A stretch of 18,581 bases of DNA from UBA7656 sp040755335 (GTDB taxonomy: Bacteria > Acidobacteriota > Blastocatellia > UBA7656): NCBI GenBank assembly GCA_040755335.1, contig JBFMAU010000101.1, positions 1 to 18,581 of the forward strand, read 5' to 3'. Each line of letters begins with the position of its first letter. Within the stretch, counting starts at the first letter, position 1. The notes under the pieces are model-generated. The model ran no database searches. It was not told the origin of the DNA and was given only the letters and a program-made list of their open reading frames with translations. A program made the position numbers and the translations under genes. This document shows, piece by piece, positions 1 to 8,066 of this stretch.

Positions 1-100
1 GCTTTTCCAACGGACGCTATGGAATCCACAACTGTTTTTCGATGGCATCAGTTCTGGCGGTATGACCGGCGCACCTGGCGAAGAGGTATTGTTGAAAGGA

Positions 101-128
101 GAGCAGCCCGTGAGGCCACGGGCCGCTC
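101..128 (-). terminator. Hairpin terminator of the first haloperoxidase gene
   Basis: Read on the minus strand, 128-117 and 112-101 form a 12-bp stem (GAGCGGCCCGTG with CACGGGCTGCTC, one G-U pair) around a 4-base loop. It is followed by the pyrimidine-rich TCCTTTC. It starts 15 bases past the stop codon at 144. The second haloperoxidase has a hairpin in the same place (2930-2952). The T-tract is weak, so this may be a stabilising 3' hairpin rather than a strong intrinsic terminator. Confidence 0.6.
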
Positions 129-143
129 CATCCTGGTTAACGG

Positions 144-1946
144 TTATTGGTTTGAGATGGCGGTCGTCGTTCCGTCGAACTTGGTGATGCTGATGGTGAA
201 CGGTTCGTTATAGCCTTTGGCTCTGTCTTGCAGGACGCTGAGCGCAACCTGCTCGCCCAGCAGGATTGACCAGTAGGTCGAGCTTCGGAAGTGTATGCCG
301 GCGTGAATCCCGTGGCCGAACGAGATGTTGTATGCCAGCTTGTTCAGTTCTCCGTTGATGTCCATCTCGTCCCTGTCCGCGCCTGTGTAGGTGTTGAGCG
401 AGAGACCATCCGTACTCGGCTCGACCACATCGCGCCCGGCTGCCAGGAGCAGAGGTCTGATCTTCTGCCTGCCGTTGAAGAAGAACTTCAGCGCAGTAGT
501 GCAAGCGCCGCCGACCGTGCCGTGTCCCGTCGGATAGCACGGGTGCGTCGGTGAGCCTTCCGGGAACGGCTGCGGCAGCAGGTAGGTGCCGAACTGCGAG
601 AAGACGATGGGCAGCGCCGCCGAGTTCAGCACGTCCGAGTGCAGCGCCGCTGCCGCCTGCGGTATCGGGCTGGCGCCCGCCAACCGCGCATGCACCAATG
701 CGCCGTATTCTTCAGGCCGCATGCGCAGGTCTTTGATCCACTTGTGGAACCAGGCGGCTTTGAGCGCCCGCGTAGCCATCTCGGCAAGTGTGCCTGCCGC
801 ATCGGGACCGCCGAGCGTGGCGAAGGCCTTCTGCGTCAGCGAGCCGTTATAGGGGTTACCCGGGTTCAGCGAAGCGCCCAGCCCCGCCAGGACGAGGAAC
901 GCGGTGAAGTATCCCTGAAACAGCACATCCACACGCGTGTAGGCCGCGAGGTCGCGTCCGTTGCGGACGAAGCGGAAGGTGGAGTCATCGATGACCGGCC
1001 CCTCCGAATCGCCGCCGTTCTGGATGTTTTGATATGTGTTCACCGATGTCATAAATTCCTGATTCGGCAGGAACGTGCTGTACCTCTGGTCGAGGAGTTG
1101 CGCTCCGTAGAACGTCGGCTGGAGCATGAACTGCGAGATGTATGGCCCCATGACGTTGCCGTCGCCTGGGACGAACTGCCCGCGGAACAGATTCTGCGGC
1201 GTGACCGGGAACGGAAACTGATTGTTCGCGGGGCTGCTGAGGAATGACATGCTGTTGAGGTCGGCGACGGCCTGAGCAGCCAGCGGGTTTGTTGAGTATT
1301 CGGTGAAGGGTACGTCGCGCAACAGTCCGGCCCAGTAGTGTTCGACCTGTTCGGCAGCCGTCTGCGCGCTGGCGGTGGCTGGCGCTGCCGGGATGACGGT
1401 AGCGTGCGAGTCGAGGCCTTCGAGGTCGAAGGCCAGCGCCACCTGCGGGCCGTTCAGCTTCGAGTTCGGCCCTCCGCCGGGCGTCCCGACGATAATGCTG
1501 GCGAAGTCGGATTGACGGCCCGTATTGAGAGCGCGGATCAGGCTGCGGACGGCGGCTGCATTCGGCACGCCGAGGGCGTCGTGTGCCAGACCTTTGGTGT
1601 GGATGCCGCTGAAGTCTGTGTAGCGCGCGAAGTCGCCGTTATCCGCCTGAACGCCAACGTTTATCTTCTCGTTTAAGGCCATGTCCTGGCGGTATCGGAA
1701 GCAGGCCTTCATGCGCTTGTTGGCTTTATAGTCAACGGTTGACGCCTCGGCGACCGACCCCTCGTTGAGCAATGGCTCAAGACTTATTAGTCCGGACGCC
1801 GCCCCTACAGCGGCGGCCCCGCTCATAGTCCCAATGAAACGACGCCTGCTAACATCTCCTTTCTTATCTTTCGGCGATTTAGATTCTTCGTTTCGCTCCT
1901 TGTGGTTTTTTGCCTCCTCTAATTCACTGCTTCTCTTTTCGTCCAT
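144..1946 (-). CDS. Tat-exported vanadium-dependent haloperoxidase (copy 1)
   Basis: The 600-residue product belongs to the vanadium haloperoxidase / PAP2-type acid phosphatase superfamily, which oxidises halides with hydrogen peroxide. Residues 33-39 (SRRRFIG) form a twin-arginine motif followed by an Ala/Gly-rich hydrophobic stretch, so folded export across the inner membrane is expected. Active-site features resemble the algal bromoperoxidases: K402 and R410 in K-x7-RPE, H468 and H475 in SPTHPCYPTGH (465-475), and H552 in GIHFRSS, the probable vanadate ligand. The arginine normally six residues before that histidine is not there (G546). The start at 1946 was chosen because AAAGGAG lies just upstream; an ATG at 2003 is open but has no such site and would bury the Tat motif deeper. 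A paralogue with matching flanks follows at 2985-4832. Family assignment is firm; halide specificity and activity are unknown. Confidence 0.88.
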   Translation of the reverse strand: MDEKRSSELEEAKNHKERNEESKSPKDKKGDVSRRRFIGTMSGAAAVGAASGLISLEPLLNEGSVAEASTVDYKANKRMKACFRYRQDMALNEKINVGVQADNGDFARYTDFSGIHTKGLAHDALGVPNAAAVRSLIRALNTGRQSDFASIIVGTPGGGPNSKLNGPQVALAFDLEGLDSHATVIPAAPATASAQTAAEQVEHYWAGLLRDVPFTEYSTNPLAAQAVADLNSMSFLSSPANNQFPFPVTPQNLFRGQFVPGDGNVMGPYISQFMLQPTFYGAQLLDQRYSTFLPNQEFMTSVNTYQNIQNGGDSEGPVIDDSTFRFVRNGRDLAAYTRVDVLFQGYFTAFLVLAGLGASLNPGNPYNGSLTQKAFATLGGPDAAGTLAEMATRALKAAWFHKWIKDLRMRPEEYGALVHARLAGASPIPQAAAALHSDVLNSAALPIVFSQFGTYLLPQPFPEGSPTHPCYPTGHGTVGGACTTALKFFFNGRQKIRPLLLAAGRDVVEPSTDGLSLNTYTGADRDEMDINGELNKLAYNISFGHGIHAGIHFRSSTYWSILLGEQVALSVLQDRAKGYNEPFTISITKFDGTTTAISNQ

Positions 1947-2037
1947 GTTTTTCTCCTTTCGAGGGATGATCTCGATTTGCGCGGTTATAAATGAATCTGT
2001 CATTCATGAGCCTGGAGCGCGCATAGATACACCGCAG

Positions 2038-2053
2038 GACTTTCAGGAAAGTC
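2038..2053. promoter_or_regulatory. Inverted repeat in the leader of haloperoxidase copy 1
   Basis: GACTTTC and GAAAGTC form perfect 7-base arms around AG. The element lies 91 bases upstream of the start codon at 1946. The duplicated gene has an inverted repeat of related sequence 90 bases upstream of its own start (4923-4943). Preserved symmetry and position in otherwise diverged leaders suggest an operator or an RNA hairpin. No convincing -35/-10 pair was found, so its relation to the promoter is unknown. Confidence 0.4.
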
Positions 2054-2340
2054 TTTATCCCTGCTTAGTAATGAATGAACTCCAAGACTTCACATCTGAA
2101 GTGAGTGATTCAATCCCACTGAATAGCAGCAGGTTTGTGAAAACAAGAGAGCGATCACAGCAAGTTGCTACTATAATCAAAGTACGGTCTCGCCAGTCGC
2201 ATTCGGATGAATCAGCTCAATGAGCCAATTCGCGCGGGTATTAACACGCGAGGCGCTATTTTATTCCAATCTCGAAAAAAAATAAATACTCAAAAAAATA
2301 AATGCTACGCAGCCGGGATCTGGACATTGGTACTCGCAAT

Positions 2341-2569
2341 CAGCGGACTCAGAGTGATGATCTGGCCTGAAGTTTTGAAGAAAACGGATAACCGGTAGGA
2401 GTCATCTCGAAGAAAAAATTGTCATACAGGAGAGGTAGATTATATTGGAAAGGGTCGTAGCAATATCGTTGCTTTGGGAAAACTTTTCGCACGGGTGAGT
2501 TTGAACCTCTGCCAATTCCCATCGGCGGAAATTACCCGTGCCTTTGCGCAAACGGCCAAATGGCAGCGC
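2341..2569. repeat. Conserved non-coding block, left copy
   Basis: This block matches 5362-5578 and is the far end of the duplicated unit. Its last ~62 bases differ from the other copy at only about eight positions, which looks better conserved than the rest of the leader. Neither strand keeps a convincing shared reading frame: plus-strand differences mostly change amino acids, and on the minus strand the longest similar frame is broken in one copy. The rest of 1947-2340 is the haloperoxidase leader, in which I see no gene. Confidence 0.5.
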
Positions 2570-2652
2570 GTCGACTTCACATCACGCGCGAGCAGGTGGA
2601 GTAGGCGCGAGTGGATAAGCGCGAAGATGCGACTGCGCGAGTCATTGAACCT

Positions 2653-2769
2653 ATGACGCAAGTTGAGAAAGTCACAAATCCGATGCCTGAGATTGAGCCT
2701 GAAAGCGCGGCGACGGAAGGGCCGCTCGCCAGCCGCTTGCTTGAGGCAAAAAGAAAGAAGCGAGAGTGA
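2653..2769 (+). pseudogene. Short orphan ORF or gene remnant at the duplication junction
   Basis: An ATG at 2653 opens 38 codons of acidic, proline-containing sequence ending in a basic tail (ASRLLEAKRKKRE, stop at 2767). The frame also reads plausibly for about 16 codons upstream of the ATG before a TAG at 2602, and beyond that for several more codons. This suggests the decayed 3' end of a longer gene rather than an intact small gene. No ribosome binding site was seen. It lies outside the duplicated unit, between its two copies, and has no counterpart after the second copy. I do not recognise the family. The remaining sequence to 2853 holds nothing I can name. Confidence 0.2.
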
Positions 2770-2929
2770 TTGCTGATGTTTTTCCAGCCGAAAAATCGGA
2801 TCAGTCGTTGAAATTCACATCCTTCAGCAAAGCCATCCAATAAAGCTCGACCAGCTTTTCTAACCATCGGACGCGATGGAATCCACAACTGTTTTTCGCT
2901 GGCAGTAGTTTTGGCGGTGAGAAAGTGGA

Positions 2930-2952
2930 GCGGCCCAGGTAAGTTGGGCCGC
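2930..2952 (-). terminator. Hairpin terminator of the second haloperoxidase gene
   Basis: The arms GCGGCCCA (2930-2937) and TGGGCCGC (2945-2952) pair perfectly over 8 bp with a 7-base loop. On the minus strand the hairpin is followed by TCCACTTTCTC. It begins 32 bases after the stop codon at 2985 and matches the hairpin at 101-128 in position and in its GGCCC core, though not in full sequence. The weak T-tract keeps confidence moderate. Confidence 0.55.
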
Positions 2953-2984
2953 CCCGGAAGATTGTTACGGAGATCAAGCCTCCC

Positions 2985-4832
2985 CTAGAGGATGTCGTCC
3001 AGGCCGGCGTTATCCCCCTGGTTGGTAATGATTGCAGGTCTACCGTCGAATCTCGTGATGGTTATCGTGAACGGTTCGTTGTAGGACCTGGCCCGGTCTC
3101 TCAAGACGCTGAGCGCAACCCTTTCGCCCAGCAGGATTCCCCAGTAGTTGGAACTGCGGAAGTGTATGCCGGCGTGAACCCCGTGTCCAAAGGCGATGTT
3201 GAACGCCAGCTTGCTGAGTTCTCCATTGATGTCCAGGTCATTCCTGTCCGCGCCCGTGTAGGTTAAGAGCGAAAGGCCGTTTGCGCTCGGTTCCTTCACA
3301 TCCGTTCCGGCCGCCTGAAGCAGTGGCCGGATCCTCTGGCTACCGTCAAAGAAGAATTTCAGCAAAGTGCAGCAAGCGCCGGCCACCGTTGAGTGGCCCC
3401 CGGTGTAGCAGGGGTGCGTCGGCGATCCTTCGGGAAATGCCTGAGGCATCAAGTGGGTGCCATAGGTCGAGAGTATCTTAGGCAGCACCGCTGAGGTCAG
3501 GACATCCGAGTGCAGTACCCGCGAGGCCTGGGGAACGGGTGTACTGCCGATGCGTCTTGCTTCGACCAGCGCCCCGTATTCCTCCGGTCGCAGACGCAGG
3601 TCAGTGATCCACTTGCGGACCCAGGAGGCTTTGAGCGCCCGCGTGGCCATTTCTGCAATCGTCCCTGCAGCGTCGGGGCCGCCAAGGGTGGCGAATGCCT
3701 TTTGCGTGTTTGAGCCGATATATGGATTATCCGGGTTGGGCGGCGCCCCTAACCCCGCCAGCACGAGGAAGGCGACGAAGTACGCTTGATAGAGTACGTC
3801 CACACGGGTATAGGCCGTGAGATCACGACCGCTTCGGATGAACCGAAATGTCGAGTCAAAGGGCGGTTCACCCGTGGCTCCGCCGTTTTGCACGTGTTGG
3901 TAACTGTCGACATCGACCATGAAGTCGGCCCCGCCGCTGCCCACGGGAAGGAATGTTTGGTAACGCTGGTTGAGTTGTTGAGCGCCGAAAAACGTCGGCT
4001 GGATCATGAATTGTGAGACGTATGGTCCCTTGACATTGCCGTCGCCCGCAAACACTTGCCCGCGGAACAGGTTCCGCGGCGTGACGGGGAAGGGGAACTG
4101 GTCATTCTCGCTGCTCTGGATGAAAGACCGGGAATTCAAGTCCGCGACAGCCTCCGCCACCAGACTATTCGTCGGGTAGTTTCTGAACGGCACGTCGCGC
4201 AGCAAAGCCGCCCAGTAGTGCTCCACCTGCTCGCTCGCCGTCTGGGCGCTGGCCACACCCGGCGCCGGCGGGGGGATGCGGAAGGCATGTGAGTCCCGAC
4301 CCTCCAGGTCGAACGCAAATGAAAGCGCGGGGCCGTTCAACCGTGAATTGGGCCCCCCGCCGGGTGTCCCAACAATCACGTGTTGGAGGGCTAAGAACGA
4401 GCCGCTCTCAAGAGCCTTTAACAGGCTTTTATAGGATTCTCGGTTCGGCACGCCGAGGCCGTCGTGGCGCAGGGCCTTGCTGTGGAGGGCACTGAAGTCA
4501 GTGAACCTCGCCCGGTCGCCATTGTCTGGCAATTCCCCAATATCGATATGATTGGCGACGGCTACACCTCTGCGATACTCGAAGCTGGCATCCGCGCGGG
4601 CCCGCGAGTCGTAGGGGATGGTCGATGCCTCGGCGACGGAGTGCTTTCCGCCGAACAGAGGTTCAAGGGTTATTAGTCCAGACGCCATCCCTACGGCGGC
4701 TGCCCCGCTCATAGTCCCGATGAAACGACGCCTGCTAACATCTCCCTTCTTATCCTTCGATGATTTGGATCCATTGTTTCGCCCTTTGGGGAGTTTCATC
4801 TTTTCTAATTCACTGTTTCTCTCTTCGTCCAT
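2985..4832 (-). CDS. Tat-exported vanadium-dependent haloperoxidase (copy 2)
   Basis: The 615-residue paralogue of the gene at 144-1946 has the same predicted role in peroxide-driven halide oxidation outside the cytoplasm. The Tat motif SRRRFIG is at 33-39. Candidate active-site residues are K407 and R415 (K-x7-RPE), H473 and H480 (SPTHPCYTGGH) and H557 (GIHFRSS). As in copy 1, the arginine expected six residues before the last histidine is missing (G551). In addition the residue two before H480, Ser in algal enzymes and Thr in copy 1, is Gly478, so the vanadate pocket may differ between paralogues. It has about 14 extra C-terminal residues, ending LDDIL. The start at 4832 follows GAAGGAG at a normal spacing; a longer ATG at 4934 would run through the conserved inverted repeat and was rejected. 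Confidence 0.88.
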   Translation of the reverse strand: MDEERNSELEKMKLPKGRNNGSKSSKDKKGDVSRRRFIGTMSGAAAVGMASGLITLEPLFGGKHSVAEASTIPYDSRARADASFEYRRGVAVANHIDIGELPDNGDRARFTDFSALHSKALRHDGLGVPNRESYKSLLKALESGSFLALQHVIVGTPGGGPNSRLNGPALSFAFDLEGRDSHAFRIPPPAPGVASAQTASEQVEHYWAALLRDVPFRNYPTNSLVAEAVADLNSRSFIQSSENDQFPFPVTPRNLFRGQVFAGDGNVKGPYVSQFMIQPTFFGAQQLNQRYQTFLPVGSGGADFMVDVDSYQHVQNGGATGEPPFDSTFRFIRSGRDLTAYTRVDVLYQAYFVAFLVLAGLGAPPNPDNPYIGSNTQKAFATLGGPDAAGTIAEMATRALKASWVRKWITDLRLRPEEYGALVEARRIGSTPVPQASRVLHSDVLTSAVLPKILSTYGTHLMPQAFPEGSPTHPCYTGGHSTVAGACCTLLKFFFDGSQRIRPLLQAAGTDVKEPSANGLSLLTYTGADRNDLDINGELSKLAFNIAFGHGVHAGIHFRSSNYWGILLGERVALSVLRDRARSYNEPFTITITRFDGRPAIITNQGDNAGLDDIL

Positions 4833-4922
4833 GGTTTTTCTCCTTCTCGAGGGGTGAGCCCAATTTGCGCGGATATAAACGAATCCGTCCCTCATGCGCT
4901 CGAAGCGTACACAGTTGTACAG

Positions 4923-4943
4923 AAAGACTTCCAAAAAGTCTTT
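4923..4943. promoter_or_regulatory. Inverted repeat in the leader of haloperoxidase copy 2
   Basis: AAAGACTT and AAGTCTTT form perfect 8-base arms around CCAAA, 90 bases upstream of the start at 4832. It corresponds to the element at 2038-2053. The loop and arm lengths differ but the GACTT...AAGTC core is retained. It could be an operator or a hairpin in the 5' leader. The remaining leader to about 5361 shows no gene. Confidence 0.42.
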
Positions 4944-5361
4944 ATCTCCGTGCAGTGGTGAACAAACCCCAGGTTTTTACAGCTTGAAGATTTGTGCGAC
5001 TCAATACTACAGAATCGCAGCGGATTTGCATTTACAAAGGCAAGAGAGCGGTTGCGGCGAGTTTCTTCAATAATCCAAGCGCGACCCCGCCAATCGCACC
5101 TGGACGAATCAGATCAATGAGCCGATTCGCATGGGTAATAACACGCGAGAGGCTATTCTATTCCGCCCTCGAAAAAAAATAAATATCACACAGTCAAACC
5201 CTGAATATTTCTCTACCAAGTTGAATCTTCGCGCGTAAGCGCGAGATCGAGTATTTTCCCGAAATGGAATCTGAGCATAAGGCGGAAGAATTAAAGCTGA
5301 GTGACTCGCGTATTAAATCAGGATGAATTCTCAGAATAGGTTTTCCTCTTCAGTTCGTAAA

Positions 5362-5578
5362 CAGCGTACTCAAAGTTATGGACTGACCTGAAGTCCATGC
5401 CTCTGAGAGAAACAGATAAACCGATAGGAGCTATCTCGAAGAATGAATCGTCAGACAGGAGAGGCAGATTATATTGGAAATGATCATAGCGATATCGTTG
5501 CTGATGAGTCTGAGCCTCTGCCAATTTCAATCGGCGGAAATCTCCTGTGCCTTTGCGCGAACGGACAAATGGCAGCGC
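5362..5578. repeat. Conserved non-coding block, right copy
   Basis: Counterpart of 2341-2569. Near its left end, ATGGACT and AGTCCAT (5378-5398) form a perfect 7-base inverted repeat with a 7-base loop that is not preserved in the left copy. A 70-codon minus-strand frame (5318-5530) is open here but is not maintained in the left copy, so it is not called. The block sits directly upstream of the helicase and may contain its promoter, which I could not identify. Confidence 0.45.
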
Positions 5579-5679
5579 AACGGCTCAGTCTTATCGATGC
5601 CCGTGCGAGTTCGCCTTGATCCGCCTCAATCCGCGTCCTATCTTTTTCCCAGGCTGATGTTGTAGTTTATCGATTCTGT

Positions 5680-7728
5680 ATGACGAAACGATACGTTATA
5701 AAGCGCGACACGCCGCGCCGATTTCTGGTCAATTACCGCGCCGACCTCAACGACGAACAATACTCGGTCGTAACCGCCGGCGCAGGGCCGCTGCTCGTCA
5801 TAGCCGGAGCCGGATCGGGAAAAACGCGCGCCGTCACTTATCGCGTCGCGTGGCTCGTCGAATCCGGCATAGACCCAGCGCGCATACTGCTGGTCACCTT
5901 CACCAATCGCGCCGCCCGCGAGATGATTCGACGGGTCGAAACCCTTGTTCAATCCGATGTGAGAAAAATATGGGGCGGCACCTTTCATTCCATCGCCAAT
6001 CGCATACTCCGCCGCCACGCGCAATCTATAGATTATCAAACGAATTTCACTATACTCGACTCCGAAGACGCGAAAGAATTCATAGAGCTTTCTATTCACG
6101 ACGCCGGCATCGATACCAAAGCGAAGCGTTTTCCCAAAGCTGAAGTCCTCAGCGATCTTTTCAGCTTCGCCGCGAATCGCGATATACGGATCCGCGATTG
6201 CCTCACTCGTCACTATCCGCACTTCGAACATCTCTCCGCGCAGATCGAACAGGTCGACCGCATCTATCAGGCGCGCAAGCTTGAGCGAAACGCGATGGAT
6301 TATGATGATTTGCTTTTGAACTGGAAGCGATTGCTCGTGGAAAGACCGGAGACGGGCGATTACTGGGCCGATCACTTCCAGCACATACTCGTCGATGAAT
6401 ATCAGGACACGAATAAAATTCAGGCAGAGATAGTAGATCTCCTCGCCTCGCGCCATCGAAACGTGATGGTGGTTGGAGACGATGCGCAATCAATCTACAG
6501 CTTTCGCGGCGCGCACTTCGCAAACATCTACACTTTCCGGGATCGCTACCCGGACGCGGAGGAATTTCGACTCGAAACCAACTATCGCTCGCGCCCGGAA
6601 ATACTCGCAGCCGCAAACGCATCGATAAGCCAGAATCGCAAACAGCTTCCGAAAACTCTTCGCGCAGTCCGCCCCTCCGTCGGACAAGCGCCCGCGCTCA
6701 TACCCTGTCGCGACTCGGATCAGCAGGCCGCTTTCGTCGCCGGTCGCATACTCGAACTGCGCGAGGACGGAGTGCCGCTTTCCGACATCGCCGTGCTTTA
6801 TCGAAGCCACTGGCACGCGATGGAGCTACAAATGGAACTCACGCGGCGAGACATTCCCTACACGGTGCGCTCAGGCATTCGATTCTTCGAGCAGGCGCAC
6901 ATCAAGGATGTCGTTTCCTATTTGCGAATAGTCGTCAATCCGCGAGACGAGATTGCATGGAAGCGCGTCTTGAAACTCATCCCTTCGGTCGGCAACGCGA
7001 CGGCAAGTCGCATCTGGGAGCGGATAAGTTACGCCGCTGAGCCGCTCGCCCTGGTGCTTCGCGCTGATTTCGAAGCTCGCCCACGGGCTGCCGATGCGTG
7101 GCAGCAGTTCGTCAGACTGATCGAAGGACTCATAAGCCCTGAACGGGTTGATCGCCCCTCGGCGCAAATAGCTTTGATACTTTCGAGCGGATACGAAGAA
7201 TATCTTGAGATGAGTTACGAAAACGCAGACCTGCGCGCCGAAGACCTCAGGCAACTGGCCAACTACGCGGCGCAATTTGGTTCGACCGAAGAGTTTCTCT
7301 CCGAGCTTGCGCTCGTCAACACGGAGCGATTCAGCGCGCCGCAGTCTACGACTGCTGAAGATGTCGTTATGGGCGGCGACGAGGATGAAAAGCTCGTGCT
7401 TAGTTCCGTGCATCAGGCCAAGGGGCTTGAGTGGAAAGAAATATTTTTAATCTGGGCTGCGGACGGAAAGTTTCCGTCTGCGCGAAGTCTTCGCGATTCG
7501 GAAAGCGAAGAAGAGGAGCGGCGATTGTTTTACGTCGCGCTCACGCGGGCCAAAGACGAGCTTTACATCACCTATCCGCTGGTCGTCACCGACTGGTCCC
7601 GGCAGACAGTGATTCAAAAACCTTCCCGTTTTATTTATGAAGTTCCGCGCGATCTCTTCGAAGTCTGGTCGGTCGAGGAAGAATCCCCTGACGAAGGATC
7701 GGACGACACACCGCAATTGATCAACTGA
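5680..7728 (+). CDS. UvrD/PcrA/Rep-type superfamily 1 DNA helicase
   Basis: This 682-residue ATP-dependent 3'-5' DNA helicase of the repair and replication-restart class has every core motif in order. These are the Q-motif region LNDEQ (23-27), Walker A AGAGSGKT (42-49, K48), motif Ia LVTFTNRAA (71-79), GGTFHSIANRIL (99-110), Walker B VDEYQDT (238-244), motif III GDDAQSIYSFRG (266-277), motif IV NYRS (301-304), motif V SSVHQAKGLEW (575-585) and motif VI RLFYVALTRAK (615-625). Length is normal for Rep/PcrA. The C-terminal tail is acidic and lacks an obvious extra domain. An in-frame TGA shortly upstream supports the ATG at 5680, though no strong ribosome binding site is seen. Nine of the first 13 isoleucine codons are ATA, unlike the neighbours sampled. 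Whether it is the main UvrD or an accessory paralogue cannot be told from here. Confidence 0.93.
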   Translation: MTKRYVIKRDTPRRFLVNYRADLNDEQYSVVTAGAGPLLVIAGAGSGKTRAVTYRVAWLVESGIDPARILLVTFTNRAAREMIRRVETLVQSDVRKIWGGTFHSIANRILRRHAQSIDYQTNFTILDSEDAKEFIELSIHDAGIDTKAKRFPKAEVLSDLFSFAANRDIRIRDCLTRHYPHFEHLSAQIEQVDRIYQARKLERNAMDYDDLLLNWKRLLVERPETGDYWADHFQHILVDEYQDTNKIQAEIVDLLASRHRNVMVVGDDAQSIYSFRGAHFANIYTFRDRYPDAEEFRLETNYRSRPEILAAANASISQNRKQLPKTLRAVRPSVGQAPALIPCRDSDQQAAFVAGRILELREDGVPLSDIAVLYRSHWHAMELQMELTRRDIPYTVRSGIRFFEQAHIKDVVSYLRIVVNPRDEIAWKRVLKLIPSVGNATASRIWERISYAAEPLALVLRADFEARPRAADAWQQFVRLIEGLISPERVDRPSAQIALILSSGYEEYLEMSYENADLRAEDLRQLANYAAQFGSTEEFLSELALVNTERFSAPQSTTAEDVVMGGDEDEKLVLSSVHQAKGLEWKEIFLIWAADGKFPSARSLRDSESEEEERRLFYVALTRAKDELYITYPLVVTDWSRQTVIQKPSRFIYEVPRDLFEVWSVEEESPDEGSDDTPQLIN

Positions 7729-7854
7729 CGGCAACGCGACGGATGGAAAAAGAATCTGAGGTGTGCGCTCGCGGTTCGGGAACCAAAACGCGAGGCGCGC
7801 GTTTTCATGTATCACGAAACGCTTTGACATCTCTTATGAATCGAAAGGAGCAGA

Positions 7855-8055
7855 GTGGAGACGCATCCACCGCAAAAAGATATGGCCACGAGATTCGAAC
7901 AACACCTCTCGCAGGGGCAATGGGAGTGCAAACAGTGTCACCGCATGATTGCCGCAGATGAAACCGTCGCGCTTCATCTCATCAACAGAATTCTTTATGG
8001 CTGGTGTCAGTCGTGCTTCAATCACCGGGCCGAATTGCCCGTGGCCGGCGATTGA
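7855..8055 (+). CDS. Small four-cysteine (zinc-ribbon-like) protein
   Basis: A 66-residue protein with two CxxC pairs, C25/C28 (CKQC) and C51/C54 (CQSC), 22 residues apart. This is the usual layout of a small treble-clef or zinc-ribbon fold. The GTG start at 7855 is preferred because AAAGGAG ends four bases before it; an in-frame ATG at 7882 has no such site. It lies 126 bases after the helicase on the same strand and may share its transcript, and it converges on the kinase gene ending at 8067. The second half (about 35-55) is rich in hydrophobic residues between the cysteine pairs. I do not recognise the family; nucleic-acid or protein binding would be a guess. Confidence 0.65.
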   Translation: METHPPQKDMATRFEQHLSQGQWECKQCHRMIAADETVALHLINRILYGWCQSCFNHRAELPVAGD

Positions 8056-8066
8056 GCATTGAAGGA

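Larger units (their letters stand above)
1..2569. repeat. Left unit of a ~2.9 kb tandem duplication
   Basis: This stretch is a diverged copy of 2854-5578. The match covers the sequence before the haloperoxidase terminator (GGAATCCACAACTGTTTTTC occurs at about 21 and again at about 2878), the haloperoxidase gene, its upstream leader and a non-coding block ending at the shared string TGGCAGCG near 2568. The left end is cut by the window. Equivalent points are offset by 2841 bases at the stop codons, 2886 at the start codons and about 3009 at the far end, so small insertions and deletions have built up. The duplication is old: the two proteins look roughly two-thirds identical by eye. Confidence 0.85.
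2854..5578. repeat. Right unit of the tandem duplication
   Basis: Diverged copy of 1-2569 in direct orientation, containing the second haloperoxidase, its terminator hairpin, its leader and the conserved non-coding block. The shared start lies at or before GCTTTTC at 2854. Homology ends just after TGGCAGCG near 5578, about 100 bases before the helicase start. Confidence 0.85.

Noticed and set aside
639..1247. Open frame of 202 codons on the plus strand
   Set aside because: Antisense to haloperoxidase copy 1, with no supporting start site or domain.
5318..5530. 70-codon minus-strand ORF in the conserved block
   Set aside because: Part of the frame resembles the left copy, but it begins at TTG without a ribosome binding site and is not maintained through the left copy.
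5474..5665. 63-codon plus-strand ORF before the helicase
   Set aside because: The equivalent frame in the left copy is broken, and differences in the shared part mostly change amino acids, so it is unlikely to be a gene.
5638..6489. Open frame of 283 codons on the minus strand
   Set aside because: Antisense to the helicase motifs I-III; a shadow of GC-rich coding sequence.
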